From the NCBI RefSeq assembly GCF_010078235.1, contig NZ_JAABOS010000009.1, positions 159,595 through 223,594 of the forward strand: a stretch of DNA of 64,000 nt. The letters run 5' to 3'. A program made the translations under genes and the position numbers. This DNA is from Cognatundibacterium crateris. Its GTDB lineage: Bacteria; Pseudomonadota; Gammaproteobacteria; Burkholderiales; Burkholderiaceae_D. Below, piece after piece: positions 35,976-43,101 of the stretch. A model generated the notes under the pieces. That model saw nothing but the letters and a program-made list of their open reading frames with translations. It ran no database searches and was not told the origin of the DNA. The stretch's first letter is position 1. Each line of letters begins with the position of its first letter.

Positions 35976-37327
35976 GTTGAGCCTGAGCCTGAACCTGAGC
36001 GCGGAACGCCAAAACGATCCATACGCCGGTACAGAGATTGCCGGCTCAGACCCAGTGCCGTAGCAGCCTGCGCAATCACACCCTCGGCCTGCACCAGCGC
36101 CAGCTCAATCGCAGCTTTATCAGGTTCATTCTCGGCCATGCTCTTTGCGACTGCTGCGCTGAGTCCAAGATCCGCCACCGTAATCTGCGCAGCACTGCTC
36201 AGCAGCTGCGCCCTTTGCATCAGATTTTTCAATTCCCGCACATTACCAGGCCAGCTATGCGCAAGCAAAGCAGCACAGGCAGCTTCACTCAAGTGTTTGT
36301 CCTTGCCCAGAAATGCGCGTGCCAGCGGCAGAATATCGTCAGGCCGGGCCGCTAAGGCAGGCAGATGCAGCTGTATCACATTCAGGCGGTAATACAGGTC
36401 TTCACGGAACTGCCCGGCCTTGATCATGGCAGGCAAATCCGCATTGGTGGCGCTGATGACACGCACGCTGACCTGACGCTCGCGATTTGCACCTAAGCGC
36501 TGAAAACGTCCGGTCTCCAATACCCGCAACAGCTTCATCTGTCCGGCTAAAGGCAGATTACCGATTTCATCGAGGAACAGGGTGCCGCCATCTGCGGCTT
36601 CAAATTTGCCTTCACGTGCCTTCATCGCTCCCGTGTAGGCACCACTCTCGCTGCCGAACAATTCTGCCTCGATCAGCTCGGCTGGTAAGGCACCGCAATT
36701 CAGTATCACAAACGGGCCATCGCACACCGCTGAGTTACGCTGCACGATCTCGGCAATCCGCTCTTTGCCTGCACCATTTGGCCCGGTAATCAGTATCGGT
36801 GCGCCGGAACGTGCGACCTGACACGCGACCTCCAGCACCTTGGCCGTCGCCCTGTCCTGCCAGATCAAACCGCATAAATCAAAGTCTGCCTCCAGCGCCT
36901 GTTTTTGCTGCAATTCGCGCTGGTTGCGGCGCTGCAGAGTCCGGTTCGCCTGGCCCAGTTCGATCAGATTACGTACGGTAGTGATCAGACGCTGATCATC
37001 CCAGGGTTTGGCGATGTAATCTGCCGCACCTGCCTTGATCAGTTCCACCGCCATGTCCAGATGAGTCCAGGCCGTAATCAGTATTACTGGCATGTCAGGA
37101 CTGTGCGCACGTATGCGTTTGAACAGCAACACGCCTTCCTGACCTGAAGTAGTGTCAGCACTGAAGTTCATATCCTGTATCACCAGATCGATACTGTGCG
37201 TTGACAGGTAATCCAGCCCTTGTTCCGGTGACGTGGCAATCACGCAATCCAGATCATGCAAGGACAAGGAGACTTCGAGTGCGGTCGCGACCGACAGATT
37301 GTCATCAATAATTAATACAGTAGGCAT
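35972..37327 (-). CDS. NtrC-type sigma-54-dependent response regulator
   Basis: This is a 451-residue activator. The receiver domain (1-125) has Asp52 in VIQDMNF and Lys in YIAKPWDD. The AAA+ domain has Walker A GPNGAGKE near 180, the sigma-54 contact loop as GAYTGA, and [13 protein letters not shown]. The C-terminal Fis-type helix-turn-helix ([24 protein letters not shown]) binds enhancer DNA, and the protein ends in a Gly-Ser repeat. It is encoded downstream of an ABC efflux operon whose leading promoter, at 42346-42361, is a near-perfect sigma-54 site with upstream repeats. The circuit is probably self-contained, with this protein binding the GCGGACA array. GAYTGA instead of GAFTGA is an accepted variant. 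Confidence 0.93.
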   Translation of the reverse strand: MPTVLIIDDNLSVATALEVSLSLHDLDCVIATSPEQGLDYLSTHSIDLVIQDMNFSADTTSGQEGVLLFKRIRAHSPDMPVILITAWTHLDMAVELIKAGAADYIAKPWDDQRLITTVRNLIELGQANRTLQRRNQRELQQKQALEADFDLCGLIWQDRATAKVLEVACQVARSGAPILITGPNGAGKERIAEIVQRNSAVCDGPFVILNCGALPAELIEAELFGSESGAYTGAMKAREGKFEAADGGTLFLDEIGNLPLAGQMKLLRVLETGRFQRLGANRERQVSVRVISATNADLPAMIKAGQFREDLYYRLNVIQLHLPALAARPDDILPLARAFLGKDKHLSEAACAALLAHSWPGNVRELKNLMQRAQLLSSAAQITVADLGLSAAVAKSMAENEPDKAAIELALVQAEGVIAQAATALGLSRQSLYRRMDRFGVPRSGSGSGST

Positions 37328-37411
37328 CGTTTCTTCTCTGCAGGCAGCGGCCAGGAACGCCTATTATCCGGCCTCGGCACGCTGTCGTCTATTGAGTCAT
37401 CACTTCATCAC

Positions 37412-38668
37412 TTATACGCTGCGGGTGGCGGTAGCGGGTGCAATGCCAGCCGCACGCCAGGCAGGCGCCCATGCAGCGCATATGCCCAAGATCAGGAACA
37501 CAGCAACGGACAAACCCAGATACATGAGCGGTAACTGGGCGATCTCCAGTTGCCGCACCAGGAACTGGTTCAGCGCCAGCGCCAGCACACAGCCCATGCC
37601 AGCCCCCAGCAAGCTGATCAGCGCATTCTCCGTCAGAAAATGCAGCAGAATATGCAAGCGGGTGGCACCCAGTGCGCGCCGCACACCGATCTGCCGTTTG
37701 CGCTGATTCACCACCAGACTGCACATGCCTACGATACCGCTGGCTGTCACCAGGATCAGCAAACCAGAAACAGCCAACAACATCCAGGACAGGCCTTTCG
37801 CATGCCGGTAACGTCCTTCACGCATCGCATCTGCCGTGCGCTGCCGGATATTCAATGGTGTGACGCTATCTTTACGCAAAGCCTGTTCCACTTGCTGCAT
37901 CACGCGATCGCGCTGACCCGGTGCCGCCCGCAACACATAGCCGGAATACGCGTCATTACTCAGTCTGACAGGAATCAGCGCCGAAATTTCCCCCGCCACG
38001 CCTTCCATCGCACTTGAAGTCTGCATGGTCTCCACCACGCCAATAATACGTACCGAATTTGCGCCCGGTCCGCGTCCGAAAAAAAACTCTTTGCCCAGAT
38101 AAGCACTCGCATCCGGAAATAAGAGCTTGCCCATGGCCTGAGTAATAATCACCGCCGGCGGTAAATCGCTGGCGGCATTCTGATCCAGCTCCACCACATC
38201 CTGTGCTGAAAAATCCCGCCCCTCGGTCAGGCGCAGACCCAATACCTGAATCAGAGAACCGGGCGACACATACATGGCAGCACTGCCCTCGGTCGCCGGA
38301 CCATCGCGCTGACTGGCGACATTGGTAGTGCTGCCAGATTGCGACATGGGCATGGAATTCGTCCTTGCCACACCCAATACGCCGGGTACTGCGCGCATCA
38401 CTTGTTCCTCGCGTTTTTGCATGGCTAACTGCTCCTCATGCCCGGCAGCACGCTGATTACTGATGTGCAGATAAAACACATCCTGTTCCTGCGCGATACC
38501 ACTGGGACGAGCCGCCATCGTCAGGCGTTGATTCACCAGATAAATCGCATTCGATAAAATCGCCAGACTTAAGGCAATCTGCAATGCGACCAGCAATGGT
38601 CCGGTTTTATTCCTGAGCAGTGCCAGCAAGATTGGTTTAATAGGAAAATAAGAATGGATAGAATTCAT
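37412..38668 (-). CDS. FtsX/MacB-type ABC permease, second copy
   Basis: This 418-residue protein has one N-terminal membrane helix (about 20-45, GPLLVALQIALSLAILSNAIYLVN), a large periplasmic domain (about 45-285) and three C-terminal helices. The last part has VVNQRKRQIGVRRALGATRLHILLHFLTENALISLLGAGMGCVLAL, the coupling region typical of MacB/FtsX/LolC permeases. The ATG at 38668 has GAGG upstream; a GTG at 38680 would overlap the preceding gene by 4 bp. It pairs with the other permease (38677-39990) and a separate ATPase gene, forming a heterodimeric type VII (mechanotransmission) ABC system that moves substrates from the periplasm outward. Confidence 0.88.
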   Translation of the reverse strand: MNSIHSYFPIKPILLALLRNKTGPLLVALQIALSLAILSNAIYLVNQRLTMAARPSGIAQEQDVFYLHISNQRAAGHEEQLAMQKREEQVMRAVPGVLGVARTNSMPMSQSGSTTNVASQRDGPATEGSAAMYVSPGSLIQVLGLRLTEGRDFSAQDVVELDQNAASDLPPAVIITQAMGKLLFPDASAYLGKEFFFGRGPGANSVRIIGVVETMQTSSAMEGVAGEISALIPVRLSNDAYSGYVLRAAPGQRDRVMQQVEQALRKDSVTPLNIRQRTADAMREGRYRHAKGLSWMLLAVSGLLILVTASGIVGMCSLVVNQRKRQIGVRRALGATRLHILLHFLTENALISLLGAGMGCVLALALNQFLVRQLEIAQLPLMYLGLSVAVFLILGICAAWAPAWRAAGIAPATATRSV

Positions 38669-38676
38669 CGTTAGCC

Positions 38677-39990
38677 TCACTGTGACTTTAATTGCAGGGC
38701 TGGAGAAATCTGGCAGGCACGCCAGGTCGGCAGCAGACCAGCCAGTAAGGCGGCAGCAACAGACATCAGCAGCGTCAGCAGCAACATACGCCAGTCCATA
38801 TGGGCGACAGCGCGCAAATACCCGGCCTGTAAAGCGATCAGTTTCAGGAACAACAGGGATAACAGCATGCCGCTTAGCGCACCAACCAGACCGATTACTC
38901 CGCTTTCTATCAATACCTGAAAAAAGATATCCCGCCGCGATGCGCCCAAGGCGCGCCTGACACCAATCTCAGCGGCCCGACTGGAGAATTTTGCCAGCAA
39001 CAAACCGATGGTATTCACCAGGCATAACAATAAAAAACCAGCCGCCAGCCAGGCCGATAATTTATCGTCATCGCCCACCAGCTTCACCTCCACCAGCCAC
39101 TCAGGAACATTGAACAGGCTGTTGGCAGCATGACGTGGAAAACGTCCGATTTTTTGCTGTTCACTGACATAGCCATCCAGATAGGCCTGCACTTGCTTAC
39201 GCTCAGCCGCATCGCTCACTTCAAACCAAAATGTCAGCCACAGACATTCTGAGCGCAACAATGCCTGCCAGCCCGGATCACGCTTGCCGGTACAGCTCAT
39301 ATTTCCGGCATGCGGCGTTTCGTTACGCATCGCGCTGTAGAAAGGCACGATAAACTGCTCTTCCGCATTGAAGGCGGAACCGCGGCCATTGTAACGATAG
39401 AACTTAGGCTCAGAGCGCCAGCTATCCATCACGCCACTGACCTGATAACTACGCCCCCACATAGTCACCTGACTTCCTACCGGGTTAGTCTTGCCAAACA
39501 TTTTTTCAGCGATAGCACGACTCAGCACGACCACATCGCGGCCACTGCTATCATCCTGCTCCGACCAGCTGCCGCCGAATAAAAAAGGCACATCCAGCAT
39601 GCCGAAAAAATCCCGGCTGGCTGCCATACCATTAATTTCCAACACACCCAGATCACGGCGCGGCATTTCTATCACGGCATCGATGCCATACAGACCAACC
39701 CGGCGCAGGCCTATAGGACTGTGTAGCAGATTGTTCACGTCCTGATAGGACAACTGCTTTTCACGCGGTTTATCGCCCGGCGTATAGTCTTCCGCCGGGC
39801 CGTTATCCAGCACAGGAATGAACAGGCGCTGACTCTTAGACGGTATAGGATCGGCAGACATCACATGCAGTATCGTCAGAGTAGACATGCTGGCCGCCAC
39901 ACCGACCGACAGTATCAGTATCATCAGGCCAGTCAGCCAGGGATGGCGGCGCAAACTGCGAAAGCCCAGCCACAGGTAATAAGAAAACAT
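38677..39990 (-). CDS. FtsX/MacB-type ABC permease, first copy
   Basis: This 437-residue permease has the same layout as its neighbour: an N-terminal helix (LTGLMILILSVGVAASMSTLTIL), a periplasmic domain to about residue 310, then three helices, with FSSRAAEIGVRRALGASRRDIFFQVLIESGVIGLVGALSG as the coupling segment. The ATG at 39990 has AGGAGG seven bases upstream, so the open frame beyond it is not coding. It lies 13 bp after the ATPase gene and meets the second permease end to end. The two permeases share only the general fold and the VRRALGA motif, consistent with an old duplication. Confidence 0.9.
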   Translation of the reverse strand: MFSYYLWLGFRSLRRHPWLTGLMILILSVGVAASMSTLTILHVMSADPIPSKSQRLFIPVLDNGPAEDYTPGDKPREKQLSYQDVNNLLHSPIGLRRVGLYGIDAVIEMPRRDLGVLEINGMAASRDFFGMLDVPFLFGGSWSEQDDSSGRDVVVLSRAIAEKMFGKTNPVGSQVTMWGRSYQVSGVMDSWRSEPKFYRYNGRGSAFNAEEQFIVPFYSAMRNETPHAGNMSCTGKRDPGWQALLRSECLWLTFWFEVSDAAERKQVQAYLDGYVSEQQKIGRFPRHAANSLFNVPEWLVEVKLVGDDDKLSAWLAAGFLLLCLVNTIGLLLAKFSSRAAEIGVRRALGASRRDIFFQVLIESGVIGLVGALSGMLLSLLFLKLIALQAGYLRAVAHMDWRMLLLTLLMSVAAALLAGLLPTWRACQISPALQLKSQ

Positions 39991-40003
39991 GCTGCCTCCT
40001 GTC

Positions 40004-40729
40004 TCAAATCTGCTGGTTGGCAATGCTGGCAATGGCAGCCTGCACCAGCGTCGGGGATGAGCGCACCAGATCAGAGACTTGTCCATCAATGATGTGGACA
40101 TTTCTTTGAGCGCGCACCGCCAGTTCGGGATCATGGGTCACCATCAGTATGGTGGTGCCACGTGCATTAATCTCTTCCAGTAGCTCCATCACACTGCGTG
40201 CCATCTGGGTATCGAGATTACCGGTAGGTTCATCCGCCATCAGGACTTTCGGTTCACCGGCCAGTGCACGCGCAATCGCCACCCGCTGTTGCTGTCCACC
40301 CGATAATTCTGCGGGATAATGCTTCGCTCTGGAGGCCAGACCAACCTGCGCCAGCGCCTCCTCGATACGGCGCTTGCGCTCTTTGGCGGGCAGGCCGCGA
40401 TACCGCAAAGGCACATCCACATTGTCGAACAGATTCAGGTCCGGAATCAGATTAAAGCCCTGAAAAATATAGCCCAGCTTTTCATTACGCAAACGGGTAC
40501 GCTCGCGGTCAGTCAAGCCTTTCACATTCACGCCATCCAGAAAATAATCGCCTTCTGTGAAATCTTCCAACAAACCGGCGATATTCAGAAAGGTGGTTTT
40601 GCCGGAACCCGATGGCCCGGTCACGGTAACAAATTCGCCTTCGCGCACATGAATTTCAAATCCACGTAAAGCGTGGGTTTCGATCAGATGAGTGCGATAT
40701 ACCTTACTCAATGCGTTCATACGTAACAT
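40004..40729 (-). CDS. MacB/LolD-type ABC ATPase
   Basis: This 241-residue ATPase subunit has Walker A GPSGSGKTTFLNIAGLLEDFTEG, Q-loop YIFQGFNLIPDLNLFDNVDVPL, signature LSGGQQQRVAIARAL, Walker B VLMADEPTGNLD and H-loop MVTHDPELA. The wording of the Q-loop and Walker B regions is that of the MacB/LolD/FtsE group, which drives permeases of the FtsX type. It has a good ribosome site (AGGAG). It starts 9 bp after the adaptor gene stop and feeds directly into the first permease gene, so the four genes form one efflux machine. Confidence 0.93.
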   Translation of the reverse strand: MLRMNALSKVYRTHLIETHALRGFEIHVREGEFVTVTGPSGSGKTTFLNIAGLLEDFTEGDYFLDGVNVKGLTDRERTRLRNEKLGYIFQGFNLIPDLNLFDNVDVPLRYRGLPAKERKRRIEEALAQVGLASRAKHYPAELSGGQQQRVAIARALAGEPKVLMADEPTGNLDTQMARSVMELLEEINARGTTILMVTHDPELAVRAQRNVHIIDGQVSDLVRSSPTLVQAAIASIANQQI

Positions 40730-40738
40730 CTGTGACTC

Positions 40739-42010
40739 CTAAGGGTGAATGCGGACAGCCTGGGCTTGTTCAAATAACTCAGTTCCGGAAATGATCACCT
40801 GATCGCCGGGCTTCAGACCGCTGATGAATTCAACTGCAGCAATGCTGGTCGCGCCCATGCGCACCGGGGTGCGGGTGGCGATACCATCTTTAAGTACATA
40901 CACATAGCGCCCACCTTCGCTCTCAACAAAAGCGCCACGCTGTACCAGTAAGACATTCTTTTTTTCTTCTATCAGCAAACGTGCAGACACACGCTGACTT
41001 TGGCGCAAACCAGCTGGCACCTCAGCATCAAAACGGACCCGTGCCAGCACCTGATTTTTGACCACTTCCGGCGACATCGCAGATAACTTGCCTTGCGCCT
41101 TGATGCCATTGATATCAAGCTCGACGCGCATCCCTATGCCTAAATCAGCGACATAGCTTTCCGGAATTTCCAGCTCAACTTCTAACTGCGACAAGTCGAT
41201 CAGCGTCATCAAAGCGGCATTGGCAGTCACCACACTGCGGTTGGCTACAGCCAGCGTACCAACCACACCATCAACCGGTGCCCGCAGGCGTAATTCTGCC
41301 ACCCGCCGCTCCAGATTTTCCTTGTGCAGACGTTGCTGCTGCCATTGTGCGATTCTGGATTTCAGCACCAGATCGACATCCTCACTTTCCAGCAAACTGG
41401 CCTGAGACGCATGTCTGGCGCGGATTTCCGCACTGTGCAGGTTATCCTGCACGCGCTGGAATTCATTTTTTTGTACTACCCCGGCCACACCGGCTTTTTC
41501 TATACGCTGAAAGGCACGCTCAGCCGCAACCCGCTCGATCTCAGCTTGGTCAGCATCTCTGACCGCCAGCAATTTCTGTTTGCGTGCCAGGATTTTCTGA
41601 CGTGCGATTTCCGCCTCCAGCTGATCCAAAATTGCCTGCTCACGCTTGAGTTCAGATTGCAAATCCGGCGATTCCAATTCAGCCAGCACATCGCCCTTCC
41701 TGACCGCATCACCCGCCTTGACCAGTAATTGCACGGTACCGGCACTGCCCGCAAACAAGCTTGGGCTATTGGCAGCGACCAGCCGGCCATTGACTGCAGC
41801 ATCGCGTACCAGCGTGCCGGTTTTCACTTCTGCCACGCTGATGCGCGCCATAGAAAATGAACGTGAACTATCGCTGCGCATACGCAGACTGAAATAAAGT
41901 ACAAGCGCCAGTAAAGCTATCGCCAGCACAGCAATTTGCCAGCGGCGCTGACGCCACCAGCGTGGTGCGGCGATCACCATATCCTGTTGTGAAGTATCCC
42001 TGATACCCAT
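40739..42010 (-). CDS. Periplasmic adaptor of a MacA-like tripartite ABC efflux pump
   Basis: This is a 423-residue membrane fusion protein with an N-terminal anchor (WQIAVLAIALLALVLYFSL at about 24-42). A lipoyl half (AGTVQLLVKAGDAVRKGDVLAELESPDL) is followed by a long alpha hairpin (about 110-225). The second lipoyl half (RLRAPVDGVVGTLAVANRSVV) and a barrel and membrane-proximal domain ending in GLKPGDQVIISG complete it. I start at ATG 42010, preceded by a GA-rich ribosome site. Codons upstream to 42112 overlap the gap after the small gene and are unlikely. With the ATPase and two permeases it should extrude peptides, lipids or antimicrobials through TolC. No TolC gene is local. Confidence 0.9.
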   Translation of the reverse strand: MGIRDTSQQDMVIAAPRWWRQRRWQIAVLAIALLALVLYFSLRMRSDSSRSFSMARISVAEVKTGTLVRDAAVNGRLVAANSPSLFAGSAGTVQLLVKAGDAVRKGDVLAELESPDLQSELKREQAILDQLEAEIARQKILARKQKLLAVRDADQAEIERVAAERAFQRIEKAGVAGVVQKNEFQRVQDNLHSAEIRARHASQASLLESEDVDLVLKSRIAQWQQQRLHKENLERRVAELRLRAPVDGVVGTLAVANRSVVTANAALMTLIDLSQLEVELEIPESYVADLGIGMRVELDINGIKAQGKLSAMSPEVVKNQVLARVRFDAEVPAGLRQSQRVSARLLIEEKKNVLLVQRGAFVESEGGRYVYVLKDGIATRTPVRMGATSIAAVEFISGLKPGDQVIISGTELFEQAQAVRIHP

Positions 42011-42071
42011 TTTTTCTCTATCCCTCTCCATTAAATTTCTAGCTGGTAGTGCTTTACATACAGCGTCGTAA

Positions 42072-42314
42072 CTAAGCACGACGGATGTAACGTACTTGCA
42101 GCATGACGCCATCCCAGTGCCAGGTGTGCGTGACCAGGCGCACCGCGCTGCTGTCCGTTTGCCTCACATACTGTGTGGTGATGATGCGCTGACTACCCTG
42201 TGACCACAGATGAACGCCGCTCAGCAGGCAGCACGCAGCCAGCACAAACGACATCAGATGTCGCAGGCAAGCTGTTATCCGCAAACTGTTTTCAACATCA
42301 ACAAAAAGTGCCAT
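42072..42314 (-). CDS. Small membrane-anchored or exported protein leading the efflux operon
   Basis: This 80-residue protein starts at 42314, where AGAGGAG lies seven bases upstream. It has a charged start (MALFVDVENSLRITACLRH), one hydrophobic segment (LMSFVLAACCLLSGVHLW) and a C-terminal domain of about 40 residues (GSQRIITTQYVRQTDSSAVRLVTHTWHWDGVMLQVRYIRRA in outline), which should lie in the periplasm. I know no family for it. The start is only about 21 bp downstream of the predicted transcription start of the sigma-54 promoter at 42346-42361, and the adaptor gene follows 61 bp later. It is therefore probably a subunit, regulator or signal sensor of the efflux system. Confidence 0.7.
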   Translation of the reverse strand: MALFVDVENSLRITACLRHLMSFVLAACCLLSGVHLWSQGSQRIITTQYVRQTDSSAVRLVTHTWHWDGVMLQVRYIRRA

Positions 42315-42345
42315 CTGTTTCTCCTCTGGTGCTGGCAAACTCTAT

Positions 42346-42361
42346 TGCAGAATGCGTGCCA
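42346..42361 (-). promoter_or_regulatory. Sigma-54 promoter of the ABC efflux operon
   Basis: Read on the minus strand the site is TGGCACG, CATT, CTGCA. It matches the -24/-12 consensus TGGCACG-N4-TTGCA at every position but one, with the correct 10 bases between GG and GC. The predicted transcription start is near 42335, just upstream of the ribosome site (42321-42327) of the small gene. An NtrC-type activator is encoded at the end of the same operon. Confidence 0.85.
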
Positions 42362-42428
42362 GGCAAGAGGAAAACACTAAGCCCTTGTTTTTATTCAGGA
42401 TTTATTTTTTCTCAGGAAGCGCAGATAG

Positions 42429-42500
42429 TGTCCGCACGCGAAGCGGACAGGTGAGCGGACAGCTTGCGGACAGGTAGCCGGACGATGTTCAGTTGTCCGG
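42429..42500. promoter_or_regulatory. Array of GCGGACA repeats, candidate enhancer for the NtrC-type activator
   Basis: TGTCCGC at 42429-42435 and GCGGACA at 42443-42449 form an inverted pair with a 7-base spacer. Further direct copies of GCGGACA lie at 42455-42461 and 42466-42472, and TGTCCGG lies at 42494-42500. Centres are 11-14 bp apart, about one helical turn. The array is roughly 70-140 bp upstream of the -24 element, the usual distance for sigma-54 enhancers, and reaches into the 3' end of the merR gene. Confidence 0.7.
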
Positions 42501-42920
42501 TGAGGGATGGGCTAAGGCCTCGATGATGGGACATTGCGCCTGCTGCGAGGCAGCAGCGCAGGCATGGATCAGTTGTGACAGCATGCTTTCCATCTGACGC
42601 AAATCCGCCAGTTTGGATCTGACCTGTGTCAGTCTGTCCTGTGCGATATCGCGTATCGCGCTTTTGTCATTACATTCTTCCAGCATCAGTAAATGCCCGA
42701 TTTCGTCCAGGCTGAAACCCAGTTCCTGCGCCCGCTTGATAAAGCGTATCCGCTCTGCCAATGCAGTTGGATAAGTACGAAAGCCGCTCGCTGTCTGTGG
42801 TACCGGTAACAGAGCGCGGCGCTGGTAGTAGCGTATGGTCTCGACACCAACACCCGCCGCGCGCGCGAGCTGGCCTATGGTGAGTTGATCCTGATCAGAT
42901 TTCGCCGACTTAGCTGACAT
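42489..42920 (-). CDS. MerR-family metal-responsive regulator
   Basis: This is a 143-residue regulator divergent from the copper-type ATPase gene. The helix-turn-helix is LTIGQLARAAGVGVETIRYYQRRALLPVPQ. Metal-site cysteines are Cys83 (LEECNDKSA), Cys121 (IHACAAAS) and Cys130 (AQCPIIEAL). The Cys121-Cys130 spacing of nine and the presence of Cys83 fit the divalent-metal (Hg, Pb) branch of MerR better than CueR, which has a Cys pair eight apart and Ser in place of Cys83. The operator also resembles mercury-type sites. Pairing with a Cu(I)-like pump is therefore a mismatch worth noting. The gene is preceded by GGAG. Confidence 0.85.
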   Translation of the reverse strand: MSAKSAKSDQDQLTIGQLARAAGVGVETIRYYQRRALLPVPQTASGFRTYPTALAERIRFIKRAQELGFSLDEIGHLLMLEECNDKSAIRDIAQDRLTQVRSKLADLRQMESMLSQLIHACAAASQQAQCPIIEALAHPSPDN

Positions 42921-42932
42921 TTTAAATTCTCC

Positions 42933-42964
42933 TTGACTCCGTTCTCAGGTACAGAGTCTATGAT
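42933..42964 (+). promoter_or_regulatory. MerR-type promoter and operator of the copper-type ATPase gene
   Basis: The -35 is TTGACT (42933-42938), the spacer is 20 bp and the -10 is TATGAT (42959-42964). A dyad at 42936-42957 has arms ACTCCGTTC and GTACAGAGT separated by 4 bases. The long spacer and the TTGACTCCGT start resemble the promoters activated by MerR. It points to the ATPase gene, 137 bp downstream. Confidence 0.8.
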
Positions 42965-42970
42965 ACAGAG

Positions 42971-43073
42971 AGGACTTACGCAAAATTGCGCTGGCTAGAC
43001 GCGGAGACGAAGACAGTACAACTGTACGGCGAGGCGAACGCAACAACGCCAGCGTCTGTTTTGCCTAAGTCCT
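42971..43073. repeat. Dispersed inverted-repeat element, copy 2 (103 bp)
   Basis: The left end AGGACTTACGCAAAATTGCG and the right end (GTTTTGCCTAAGTCCT) are inverted copies, extended inward by GCTGGC / GCCAGC. The centre carries GTACAACTGTAC. It starts seven bases after the -10 box of the ATPase promoter and ends 28 bp before the start codon. It therefore forms most of the mRNA leader and would fold into a long hairpin. Confidence 0.85.
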
Positions 43074-43101
43074 AACAGAAAACAAAGAATCAGGAGTTCT
43101 T

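Noticed and set aside
35975..36000. Short tandem repeat GAGCCTGAGCCTGAACCTGAG
   Set aside because: It simply codes for the Gly-Ser tail of the response regulator; it is not a CRISPR or regulatory repeat.
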